From positions 682,001-746,000 of the forward strand of contig NZ_JAKFGB010000014.1 of assembly GCF_022267515.1 (NCBI RefSeq): 64,000 nucleotides of DNA. Reading direction: 5' to 3'. The stretch comes from Rubinisphaera margarita (lineage in GTDB: Bacteria; Planctomycetota; Planctomycetia; Planctomycetales; Planctomycetaceae). Below the pieces are notes generated by a model, which worked only from the letters and a program-made list of their open reading frames with translations, had not been told where the DNA came from and ran no database searches. The translations under genes were made by a program, and so were the position numbers. Shown here piece by piece: positions 48,785 to 56,982 of this stretch (its first letter is position 1; each line of letters starts with the position of its first letter).

Positions 48785-49048
48785 TCCAATCATGGACCTG
48801 AGCATGGTATCGCACATCGAGAACATGATTACCACATCTCCTCGTGGGGAAAGCAGTTGGAAATACTTCGGTGCCGTCGACATGCTTGAATCGATGCTGT
48901 GGTCCATAAAGACCCTCAATTATTGCTTTGAACAGCACCGGACGTTCAGAATTCGAAGTCCACGACAAGTCGATTTCCACCCTCGTCAGTTGCTGCGTGA
49001 TTTGACCTGCCTTATCTTCTTAACTAACGCTGGGTTACAGCGAATGCT
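48785..49048 (+). promoter_or_regulatory. CRISPR leader between cas2 and the first repeat
   Basis: 264 bp without a recognised gene. Position next to cas2 and the same-strand array suggest it is the leader. A weak promoter candidate is marked separately. An 87-codon frame (48792-49055) ends in a TGA provided by the first repeat and has no recognisable features. Confidence 0.6.
49002..49030 (+). promoter_or_regulatory. Candidate promoter for pre-crRNA
   Basis: TTGACC at 49002-49007 is a good -35, and TAACGC at 49025-49030 is a poor -10 with 17 nt between. Transcription would start a few bases before the first repeat. Confidence 0.35.
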
Positions 49049-52000
49049 GTGTTGATTCCGATGATGCCGAAAGGCGTTGAGCACCCTGAAGGTTCTGCCA
49101 CTCGTCGTCGTCGAGCCAGGTGTTGATTCCGATGATGCCGAAAGGCGTTGAGCACCTGATGAATCCTTTCTGGTCGTGGGATTTAATCACGTGTTGATTC
49201 CGATGATGCCGAAAGGCGTTGAGCACGAACAGGTTTGACTCGGTATGGCAGGTGCACTGTCGTGTTGATTCCGATGATGCCGAAAGGCGTTGAGCACCAG
49301 AACGCCGCCTGCCAGACACCTCGCGGTGGTGTGGTGTTGATTCCGATGATGCCGAAAGGCGTTGAGCACAAGCACCAGAGGTGTTCCCCTTCCAAGAGGC
49401 TGAGGCGTGTTGATTCCGATGATGCCGAAAGGCGTTGAGCACTGGACAACGCGAGCCGCGTCAACGACATCCCAATGTGTTGATTCCGATGATGCCGAAA
49501 GGCGTTGAGCACATTCAGGAGCAGCTGGAGAAGGAAAACGCGGCTTACGTGTTGATTCCGATGATGCCGAAAGGCGTTGAGCACAAGTGGGCCGGCTGGA
49601 TTCGGTGGTTCCTGCGGAGGTGTTGATTCCGATGATGCCGAAAGGCGTTGAGCACGCGAAAGACGAAGGCTGGTCGACGAAGAATGGTTCGTGTTGATTC
49701 CGATGATGCCGAAAGGCGTTGAGCACACGAAGAGAGCTAACGGTGAAGGCTCGATTTACAAAGTGTTGATTCCGATGATGCCGAAAGGCGTTGAGCACAG
49801 GAACTGGCCGCAGAGGCCACGCATCACCCGGACGAGGTGTTGATTCCGATGATGCCGAAAGGCGTTGAGCACAATCGAAGTCGCGACCGTCGCGTTCTCC
49901 GTGCGACCGTGTTGATTCCGATGATGCCGAAAGGCGTTGAGCACATCTGGCCACAGGTGAGCGGACGGACTATGCTGCGTGTTGATTCCGATGATGCCGA
50001 AAGGCGTTGAGCACACATCCCTCTGTGACTTGTACCGGGATCGCGGGAAAGTGTTGATTCCGATGATGCCGAAAGGCGTTGAGCACGAGACAATTCCGAG
50101 CACGGGAGCGAGATCCCGGCCGGTGTTGATTCCGATGATGCCGAAAGGCGTTGAGCACAACGCTCCGGTCCCCAGAATGGCCGACACAATATCGTGTTGA
50201 TTCCGATGATGCCGAAAGGCGTTGAGCACAGGACAGGGGACGTAATACCGGTGATTCGTGGACTGGGTGTTGATTCCGATGATGCCGAAAGGCGTTGAGC
50301 ACACGCGAGAGTGAAGATCAAGGTCGCGGCGGAGCAGGTGTTGATTCCGATGATGCCGAAAGGCGTTGAGCACGGATCAGGGGATATTGTCTTGTGTTAC
50401 AAGAGGGATGTGTTGATTCCGATGATGCCGAAAGGCGTTGAGCACGCGACAATGGCGATTCTGACACCCCGGCGACGTAGGTGTTGATTCCGATGATGCC
50501 GAAAGGCGTTGAGCACCGGACAACCTGCCTGCGTTCGCGGGGAACGCCTACGTGTTGATTCCGATGATGCCGAAAGGCGTTGAGCACCTGATTCCACTGG
50601 CGGTTCCCACCGCTTCTCTGGCGTGTTGATTCCGATGATGCCGAAAGGCGTTGAGCACGGAAAAGCAAAAGCAAAAGCAACAGTTGCAGTCGCGTGTTGA
50701 TTCCGATGATGCCGAAAGGCGTTGAGCACCGATCAAGCGGGGCGTCTGGCGTGAAGTCGGGTACGGGTGTTGATTCCGATGATGCCGAAAGGCGTTGAGC
50801 ACCAGGTGAAATACGCGATTGATCAGGCGAAGACCAACGTGTTGATTCCGATGATGCCGAAAGGCGTTGAGCACCCGATGACATGGTTCTCGGCTCTCGT
50901 GGATTTGTTGTGTTGATTCCGATGATGCCGAAAGGCGTTGAGCACGGATCGGGCAGGCGATGGCATGGTGGCGGAACGGCTGTGTTGATTCCGATGATGC
51001 CGAAAGGCGTTGAGCACCACCACCGCTCGACGCGTTCCTCGTGGTTGCCGTAGTGTTGATTCCGATGATGCCGAAAGGCGTTGAGCACTCGAGGCCACCC
51101 CCTTGCAGGACAGCGTCCCGGAGTGTTGATTCCGATGATGCCGAAAGGCGTTGAGCACTAGATTCCCGGAGTCGGGAGATGCGTATTGTTCTCCTGTGTT
51201 GATTCCGATGATGCCGAAAGGCGTTGAGCACAACGACAACCAAATCGATGATCGTGTCCCGATACGGTGTTGATTCCGATGATGCCGAAAGGCGTTGAGC
51301 ACACGAACGCCGCGGCAGGACGCCGCGGCGGTTTTCGTGTTGATTCCGATGATGCCGAAAGGCGTTGAGCACACCGTGCCGCGATGGCTGGTGATTGGAA
51401 GGACGAGCTGTGTTGATTCCGATGATGCCGAAAGGCGTTGAGCACCTGTTCGGTGCCACGGATGTGCAGTCGATCCGTGGTGTTGATTCCGATGATGCCG
51501 AAAGGCGTTGAGCACACCACGAGTGAGCGGGGCCGATTCGAGATGAGCCTGTGTTGATTCCGATGATGCCGAAAGGCGTTGAGCACCTGGTACTCATGAC
51601 AGTTTCGCCAGTTCCTTCTCGTGTTGATTCCGATGATGCCGAAAGGCGTTGAGCACTGCAGGACGGGGGGTGTGACCATCTATCGCAACTCGTGTTGATT
51701 CCGATGATGCCGAAAGGCGTTGAGCACAGCACTCGACACGTTCGCCGTTGATGTAGATGGTGTGTTGATTCCGATGATGCCGAAAGGCGTTGAGCACACT
51801 ACAGCACGCAGTGGTATGAGCGTCGAAGGTTCGTGTTGATTCCGATGATGCCGAAAGGCGTTGAGCACTCACCAAGCCCGTCTTCCGTCCGCACAAACAC
51901 AGGGTGTTGATTCCGATGATGCCGAAAGGCGTTGAGCACCGGTACGTCATGGCCGACGTGAATCATTGGAAGGTGTGTTGATTCCGATGATGCCGAAAGG

Positions 52001-52585
52001 CGTTGAGCACTGGTGACTCTGGAACAGGCGTCGGCGGAGCACTTTATCGTGTTGATTCCGATGATGCCGAAAGGCGTTGAGCACCGTACGACAAAGGCGG
52101 GGCCGTCTACGGATACCTTGTGTTGATTCCGATGATGCCGAAAGGCGTTGAGCACCAATTGACGTGGTGCGACCAGGTCGTTCGAAAGACGTGTTGATTC
52201 CGATGATGCCGAAAGGCGTTGAGCACTAAGCAGGCTGCGAATACTCTCACAGCAGAGAGGCGTGTTGATTCCGATGATGCCGAAAGGCGTTGAGCACACA
52301 CTCGGAAAGTTGCTTGGGGAGGTTGGGACCGGGTGTTGATTCCGATGATGCCGAAAGGCGTTGAGCACATCTACAGGCAGCCGCTGACGCCGCCGGGTGG
52401 CAGCCACGTGTTGATTCCGATGATGCCGAAAGGCGTTGAGCACGTTAAGTGCGACCTCAAGCCGTCCGACGTGGATGTGTGTTGATTCCGATGATGCCGA
52501 AAGGCGTTGAGCACGCGAAACAGACTCAGCTGATGGAGGAGATCGACCGGTGTTGATTCCGATGATGCCGAAAGGCGTTGAGCAC
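49049..52585 (+). CRISPR. CRISPR array, 50 repeats of 36 bp, 49 spacers
   Basis: The repeat starts GTGTTGATTC and ends GTTGAGCAC; I read all 50 copies as identical. Spacers are 34-39 bp, mostly 35. Each repeat has a hairpin ATGCC-GAAA-GGCGT (T-G wobble inside), leaving about 7-8 nt (TTGAGCAC) on its 3' side. That matches Cas6 cleavage if the plus strand is transcribed, away from cas2. The terminal repeats show no decay. Long open frames across the array on both strands (VLIPMMPKGVEH plus, VLNAFRHHRNQH minus) are repeat artefacts, not proteins. Confidence 0.99.
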
Positions 52586-52667
52586 CAATTGGTCTGGAAT
52601 AGCATCGCATCAAATAGTTCGTTGCCTAAGCGATACCCGAATTGCTGATGGCTAAAAGAAAGAGCAC

Positions 52668-52689
52668 AGGGCCGCCCGAAGGCGGCCCT
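52668..52689 (-). terminator. Strong hairpin at the end of the Ubl cassette, facing the CRISPR array
   Basis: AGGGCCGCC-CGAA-GGCGGCCCT is a perfect 9-bp stem. Read on the minus strand it is followed by GTGCTCTTTCTTTTAG, a modest T-rich tract, so it could end minus-strand transcription before it enters the array. It could equally end plus-strand CRISPR transcripts by structure. Confidence 0.6.
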
Positions 52690-52722
52690 ATGGTTACTCC
52701 ATGTCAATTCAGTGGCGTTAGT

Positions 52723-52833
52723 CTAGTAGCGAATTCCGCGTTTTAAGAAGAAGCGATCACGATTGCCCCGCGTTTTCCCGACCCCGTACCAGCGGATCGT
52801 GATCCAGAAGGGCATAGTGGGAACTTCTTTCAT
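52723..52833 (-). CDS. Tiny basic/aromatic protein downstream of E1
   Basis: 36 aa (start MKEVPTMPFWITIRWYGVGK, then a basic tail ending RRGIRY-like). The ATG at 52833 follows AAAGGAATCGACGA, a good ribosome site, and the gene starts 28 nt after the E1 stop. No family recognised. Too short to be certain, but the site, position and W/Y/R-rich composition make chance less likely. Confidence 0.4.
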   Translation of the reverse strand: MKEVPTMPFWITIRWYGVGKTRGNRDRFFLKRGIRY

Positions 52834-52861
52834 TCGTCGATTCCTTTATGGTACGATTGCA

Positions 52862-53536
52862 TCATAACATCTCAGTAAGAGTCCATTCCGCCGCGAGAAG
52901 GTTGAGAGTCGTATCACGGTCGGTGGAAAGGCCTCGAAGCCAGCGAGTGAATTGATGCGTCATCATGCCAGCAGCAATGCTGGCCGCGTATATCGTGCTT
53001 TTCGACGTGCATGTTCCGCAGTGGGCATCCGCTTGATCGAAGAACGTGTCCCTGTAGTGCCAATTGCTGTCGGGATCTGAGGCCGTCAGTACCCTGATGA
53101 CTTCTCCCAGCATGCGACCATCCGCCCAAAATGAGCAGCGTGGACCAACCGCTCGCCAGATCGCTGCCCGGGCAGCGATTGAATCCACGCAGCAGAATAC
53201 CGCTTCGCCGACCTGTTGCTTCGGTCGAAACCGGTCCTGAATCAGTTCGAGTTCGATCGAGGGATCGATTCCGGAGATGGCTGCTGCCGTCGCTATAATC
53301 TTTGGATGACCGATATCGCCTCGCAGGTATCCTTGAGTCGTGATGTTCGTCAAATCGACGGTGTCGAAATCGATCAGCTGCAATTTCCGAGCTCCAATCG
53401 ATGCCAGCTGTAGAGCGACCTGCCGCCCGATCGCGCCAACTCCGATCACAGTCACCGTGATTTCGGACAGACGGCCTTGGGGCACCAAGTCCTGCTGTCG
53501 ACTGAAGCGATCCGGAACCTCTTCAGAAGTTGTCAT
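52862..53536 (-). CDS. E1-like ThiF/MoeB-fold adenylating enzyme
   Basis: 224 aa starting at ATG 53536, overlapping the JAB stop by 14 nt; a longer upstream frame would run through the JAB gene. The nucleotide-binding core is VTVIGVGAIGRQVALQLASIG (G32-x-G34-x-x-G37), with IDFDTVDLTN (D56, D58), K79 and CCVDS (D118). The C-terminal DAHCGTCTSKSTIYAASIAAG supplies candidate thioester cysteines C173/C176. It would adenylate the C-terminus of the Ubl encoded upstream and pass it to the E2-like Cys. Stand-alone sulfur-carrier activation is the alternative; E2 and JAB neighbours favour conjugation. Confidence 0.88.
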   Translation of the reverse strand: MTTSEEVPDRFSRQQDLVPQGRLSEITVTVIGVGAIGRQVALQLASIGARKLQLIDFDTVDLTNITTQGYLRGDIGHPKIIATAAAISGIDPSIELELIQDRFRPKQQVGEAVFCCVDSIAARAAIWRAVGPRCSFWADGRMLGEVIRVLTASDPDSNWHYRDTFFDQADAHCGTCTSKSTIYAASIAAGMMTHQFTRWLRGLSTDRDTTLNLLAAEWTLTEML

Positions 53537-54236
53537 CGCACTCCTCCTCGCTTCGATGAGCAAAACTGAACTCGGACAGCCATTCGTCTTCCCAGTCGAC
53601 TGAGCAGGCCAGTTCGTGGGATTGATCACGGTCGTCCGCGTTCCTTCGCCGGACTGGTTTGTCGGTCGCGGCTCGGCTGCGGGCGACTGCCGCTGGCTCT
53701 TCGACGTCCACGCTCTGCAGGTATTCAATCTCCCAGGCATCAAAGTCACTGCCGTTGAACTCTCGACCATAGTCGAGCTCGATTGGCAGTTCAGTTTCAC
53801 CACCGGGACCGCTATTGAATCGCAGGCGAGCGTAGCAGTCACCTCCGCGAGCGAGGATGAACATCACGGCCCACTCCGCGTTCCCGAAGACTCGCTCAAA
53901 CGTTTCTTCGTCGACTCCGCTTGGCTGAGGGCAATCTCCCGGATGCGTGTGAATCCACACCCGGGCAAACTGTTCTGGTTTCCGCCCGGCATCGACCTGC
54001 TCGTCGAAGAACTCGGCGACGGCGTCATCCTCAAAGGCCACATGAGCCCAGGAGCAGGTTTGCCGTACCAGCTGGATATCCTCGATCAGCAGCAGGTCAT
54101 CTGCGGCGGAGATCCCGAAGCCGCCGACTTCCGTGTCTCCATATTCACGCAGAAACAGCAGCTTCGCCCAGGCCGTCGGACTGAACTGCAGCGATGGGAG
54201 TTGTGGACTCCGTCTTTTCTTCGTTTTGTTGTTCAT
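53523..54236 (-). CDS. JAB/JAMM metallopeptidase (deubiquitinase-like)
   Basis: 237 aa. The complete JAMM zinc site is present: E36 in DTEVGGFG, then HTHPGDCPQPSGVD, exactly H-x-H-x7-S-x2-D (H96, H98, S106, D109). It would trim the Ubl precursor or remove it from targets. The start MNNKTKKRRSP overlaps the E2-RING gene by 92 nt in another frame; conserved JAB sequence begins about residue 15, so a long overlap is unavoidable. The last roughly 60 residues are acidic and unlike the core. Confidence 0.9.
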   Translation of the reverse strand: MNNKTKKRRSPQLPSLQFSPTAWAKLLFLREYGDTEVGGFGISAADDLLLIEDIQLVRQTCSWAHVAFEDDAVAEFFDEQVDAGRKPEQFARVWIHTHPGDCPQPSGVDEETFERVFGNAEWAVMFILARGGDCYARLRFNSGPGGETELPIELDYGREFNGSDFDAWEIEYLQSVDVEEPAAVARSRAATDKPVRRRNADDRDQSHELACSVDWEDEWLSEFSFAHRSEEECDDNF

Positions 54237-55158
54237 CGCAGTATTCGCACCTTTCATTGGTCAGGCAGGAGGAGCAGAAATCGGCGTCGCAGTCGGCGCA
54301 CGTTATCAGACAGCTATGGCAGAAGCGCTCGGAGCAGCCTTCGCATTCGCTGGTACACCCACAGCAGAAGTTGCGATGGCAGTCGGGACAGGTCACGGAA
54401 CAGTCTTCGCAGACGGGCGTATCGCACTTCTCGCAGTCCGAGCCTTCGTCGGCATCCATGGCGTGGCCGCAGTCCATACAGTTGACGGCCTGCCACGCCG
54501 AGAGGGCGACATAGGGACTGCTGTCGTTGTAGGTCCGCAGCAGGTTGGCCACGATTGTGAAGAAGTCATACAGTCGCCCCTGCCGCAGCGCGATGTCGAT
54601 CGTCGCGTGACCTTCGCCTTCACAGAGGTCTTCATCCTGGACGTGAGGATGTGTGACACTGTCGTTGGAGCAGGCCGGGTTGGGTTCCAGCGCGATCACC
54701 TGGTATTGCCCGGCATCATCGCTGTAGTTGGCGTAGTTCAGTCGGATCTCGAAGCGTCCGAGGTCGATGTTCTGCAGGCAGATTGACTCCGTTGTAACGG
54801 CAATCTCTTTCTGCTTGCGATCGATCGTGACGTCCTCGAACTCGTCCTGTAGAGCCCGCAGGTCGGCCAGGATCTCGCGGGCGGAAGCGGTCACCATGCG
54901 AGGCGTCGCTTCAATCGCTGCATTCAACGGAAGTAGATCCTGCTGCAGGGACTTCAACACGTGCTGGAGCTGGTTGAAGGTTAGATTAGCGGCGTGATGC
55001 CACTTTCTTTGCCGGGCCAGCTCATACCGCCGCCGAAGTCGTACAAGCTGCAGCCAGCGTTGTTCCGGTAGCCAGATCGCTCCGCGATCGGTCACCATGT
55101 TCAACTGACTGCTGATTTCAATCGCCACCCGCAGGAGTGATTGGTCCATCGGAGTCAT
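54145..55158 (-). CDS. E2-like conjugating domain fused to RING/treble-clef Cys array
   Basis: 337 aa from ATG 55158, preceded by GAAAGGA. Residues 1-110 are mostly helical. Residues about 110-222 look like an E2 (UBC) fold: a beta meander, then THPHVQDEDLCEGEG, which parallels the HPN-x-G-x-x-C region of E2s with Cys179 as predicted catalytic residue, then the helix LYDFFTIVANLLRTY. Residues 227-307 hold 21 Cys and several His in repeated C-x2-C spacing (e.g. CEKCDTPVCEDC, CADCDADFCSSC), compatible with a RING/B-box or tandem treble-clef E3-like part. One chain may therefore combine E2 and E3 roles. Confidence 0.75.
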   Translation of the reverse strand: MTPMDQSLLRVAIEISSQLNMVTDRGAIWLPEQRWLQLVRLRRRYELARQRKWHHAANLTFNQLQHVLKSLQQDLLPLNAAIEATPRMVTASAREILADLRALQDEFEDVTIDRKQKEIAVTTESICLQNIDLGRFEIRLNYANYSDDAGQYQVIALEPNPACSNDSVTHPHVQDEDLCEGEGHATIDIALRQGRLYDFFTIVANLLRTYNDSSPYVALSAWQAVNCMDCGHAMDADEGSDCEKCDTPVCEDCSVTCPDCHRNFCCGCTSECEGCSERFCHSCLITCADCDADFCSSCLTNERCEYCDEQQNEEKTESTTPIAAVQSDGLGEAAVSA

Positions 55159-55232
55159 GGTCTTTCCTTTCAAAGCAAATGGCCGCCCAGCGTGGTGACT
55201 GGACGGCTAAGGAATTAACAAGTGGACCGGGA

Positions 55233-55466
55233 TCACGACTGTGGAGCTGCCGCCCCCTCAATCTTCGTCGGCGTGAACGACACCCGGTCACCTTCCTGCA
55301 GCACCTGGTCGGCCGAGCAAGGTTGGCGGTTGACCCGGATGAGATAGTTGTGAGCCTTGCTGGAGCCGGTGTGTCGCTCGAAGAGCTGCATCACGGTCAT
55401 GCCGGCGGGAACTTCGACGTAGTCTGCAAAACCGCCGCCATCGTTGTTGATAAAGAGGACCTTCAT
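55233..55466 (-). CDS. Ubiquitin-like protein (MoaD/ThiS beta-grasp fold)
   Basis: 77 aa, start preceded by AAGGAAA. MKVLFINNDGGGFADYVEVPAGMTVMQLFERH, then a strand and LQEGDRVSFTPTKIEG, is the beta-grasp pattern of bacterial Ubls and ThiS, with G-D-R-V-x-F before the tail. The chain ends IEG-AAAPQS: Gly71 is the only tail Gly, so removal of six residues by the neighbouring JAB would expose a single C-terminal Gly. No GG motif. It is likely the tag activated by the E1 and passed to the E2. Confidence 0.8.
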   Translation of the reverse strand: MKVLFINNDGGGFADYVEVPAGMTVMQLFERHTGSSKAHNYLIRVNRQPCSADQVLQEGDRVSFTPTKIEGAAAPQS

Positions 55467-55486
55467 GAGAGTTTCCTTCGTGCGAG

Positions 55487-55630
55487 TCAGTGAGAAACAA
55501 GTGAGTGCCGCCGCTGCGGACGGGGCTTCGGGCGAGGTTGTCGCCGCCCCTTGTGCCGTTTGCTGCGGTGACAGATTCGGGAGGCCGCGATCCAGGTTCG
55601 ACGTGGCTGGCGTTTGGTCGTGCTGGTCAT
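55487..55630 (-). CDS. Small Arg/Lys/Pro-rich protein
   Basis: 47 aa, very basic (TKRQPRRTWIAASRICHRSK then an R/P-rich tail). It starts just after the previous gene's stop (55635) and lies 20 nt from the Ubl start. Only a weak ribosome-site match (GTGAGG) is visible. It may be real, or a chance frame in a GC-rich spacer. Confidence 0.35.
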   Translation of the reverse strand: MTSTTKRQPRRTWIAASRICHRSKRHKGRRQPRPKPRPQRRHSLVSH

Positions 55631-55634
55631 GACC

Positions 55635-55844
55635 TCACGCCACCAGGGATTCTGGAGCGATGTCGGCCAGGATGTCGTCATCGGCGATGAGACAGTCATC
55701 CCAGTCCAACATTGCAGGTCCGCAATCCCTCTCAGGTCTTGATGCCGTATCAGGATCAGAGAGCAGAAAGCCGAGCCGCTTGATCGTGGCGATTGATTCA
55801 CCAGTGACCGACGCCACGGCCCGATTGAGTTCAGATTGACGCAT
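55635..55844 (-). CDS. Small conserved-looking protein of the cassette, unknown
   Basis: 69 aa from ATG 55844 after AAGGAAC. MRQSELNRAVASVTGESIATIKRLGFLLSD looks like a short helical DNA-binding or adaptor segment; the C-terminal half is acidic (LDWDDCLIADDDILADI). It is the first gene of the sub-operon leading to the Ubl, immediately after an intrinsic terminator. Confidence 0.6.
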   Translation of the reverse strand: MRQSELNRAVASVTGESIATIKRLGFLLSDPDTASRPERDCGPAMLDWDDCLIADDDILADIAPESLVA

Positions 55845-55869
55845 GAGTTGTTCCTTCAAATAGGTCCAC

Positions 55870-55914
55870 AAAAAAAGCCCCGGCTGAGCAGCGACAAGGC
55901 TGGTCAACCGGGGC
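55870..55914 (-). terminator. Intrinsic terminator after the DUF3150-like gene
   Basis: On the minus strand GCCCCGG...CCGGGGC closes an imperfect hairpin with an inner CCAGC/GCTG-type stem and is followed by seven T. It separates the DUF3150-like gene from the Ubl sub-operon. Confidence 0.8.
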
Positions 55915-55941
55915 AAGTGAGAATCGGATTGTTGTGTTCGG

Positions 55942-56898
55942 TCAGCTCTCCGAACGCGAGGTGCGGATGATCCGGCGTCGGGGACGATCAACGAGTAAGC
56001 CGTCGAGAATCGACTGCACGCCAGAAAGCTGACTGCTCACCTGTTGCCGCAGGCTGCTGTCGTTTCGCAGGGCTTGAGGCTGAACGCCGTCGACGATCTG
56101 GCGACACTGGTTGACCAGGGCATCCAGCTGTTCATTGGAGCGGACATTGAGCAGCTGAAACCGTAGGAAGAATTCGTGCAGGTTCTCGACGACCGTGTCG
56201 CGGAAGACTTTGGGGCGGCCGTCGTCATGTCCGCTCAGCCGCTCGGTCAGATGTGAGACCAACTGCGAGAGCTCGTCCACAAAAGCCTGTTCGGCCAGTT
56301 GCAGAGCTTCATCGAAGCGGGCCTGCACCCGTTTCACTTCCTGCTCGTAGACGTCTGGATTGAGCTGCCGCAGATAATCCGGCGGCTCGACGGACGGGTA
56401 GTCGTGCTCAATCTGAAATGCATCGAGCAGTGAGGGCGGGTAGTCACTGGGATCAAACAGATCACCAAGCCGCTCCCGAGCGGCCGACCGCAATTCGTCG
56501 TAATGATCATCGAGCTCGATCACCGCTTCAGTCAGCTCGGCCTTGAACAGCTCGATCTGCTGATCGAAGGCGGTGATGTGATCCCGGCGGATCAACCGCA
56601 GGCCCGGCTCCGGATAGGGCAGCGAAAGTCCCTTCCAGTAGCTGATGGCCCGCCCTTTGATGCTGGTCACATTCTTGAAGGCGGGGTGCGACGTATTGAG
56701 CAGCTTCTTGCCGGCCGACAGGAACTTGCCTTCGGCTCCAAACGAATCGGCCGCCTGATCCCGCTGCTCGGTGCTGAGTGATTTGCGGACGCCGAGCCAC
56801 GTGAAGCTGAGCCGGGCGGCGGTCATGCTGCCGCGGAGCCGCCGGGCGGCCTCGACGGAAGCTTCTGCGGGAGGACTTTCGGTCGCGGTACGCTGCAT
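55942..56898 (-). CDS. DUF3150-like protein
   Basis: 318 aa, start preceded by GAGGAGAA. SFTWLGVRKSLSTEQRDQAADSFGAEGKFLSAGKKLLNTSHPAFKNV resembles DUF3150 proteins found on plasmids and phages beside AAA+ ATPases. The rest is largely helical with long amphipathic stretches (AELTEAVIELDDHYDELRSAA, DEALQLAEQAFVDELSQLV). It ends in a basic tail (RRRIIRTSRSES). Function unknown; the AAA+ ATPase upstream is the likely partner, by analogy. Confidence 0.65.
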   Translation of the reverse strand: MQRTATESPPAEASVEAARRLRGSMTAARLSFTWLGVRKSLSTEQRDQAADSFGAEGKFLSAGKKLLNTSHPAFKNVTSIKGRAISYWKGLSLPYPEPGLRLIRRDHITAFDQQIELFKAELTEAVIELDDHYDELRSAARERLGDLFDPSDYPPSLLDAFQIEHDYPSVEPPDYLRQLNPDVYEQEVKRVQARFDEALQLAEQAFVDELSQLVSHLTERLSGHDDGRPKVFRDTVVENLHEFFLRFQLLNVRSNEQLDALVNQCRQIVDGVQPQALRNDSSLRQQVSSQLSGVQSILDGLLVDRPRRRIIRTSRSES

Positions 56899-56930
56899 GA
56901 AATTCTCCTCGTCAGGGACTGGAAATAAAG

Positions 56931-56957
56931 AAAACCACGTCCCGTGGGAAGACGTGG
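56931..56957 (-). terminator. Intrinsic terminator/attenuator before the DUF3150-like gene
   Basis: CCACGTC-9 nt-GACGTGG followed by TTTTC on the minus strand, between the membrane-protein stop and the DUF3150-like start. Confidence 0.65.
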
Positions 56958-56982
56958 CTTCAGAAGCAAACGGCTGCGCCGA

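Noticed and set aside
49183..52707. Long open frames through the CRISPR array on both strands (up to 394 codons)
   Set aside because: They are produced by a 36-bp repeat without stops; the translations just repeat VLNAFRHHRNQH or VLIPMMPKGVEH with spacer-derived residues between.
53616..54786. Plus-strand frames opposite the JAB and E2-RING genes
   Set aside because: They run antisense to genes with intact catalytic motifs and have no recognisable domains.
52862..55466. CBASS-type or thiamine/molybdopterin function for the E1 and Ubl
   Set aside because: No CD-NTase or effector and no thi/moa genes nearby; presence of E2-like and JAMM proteins argues for conjugation.
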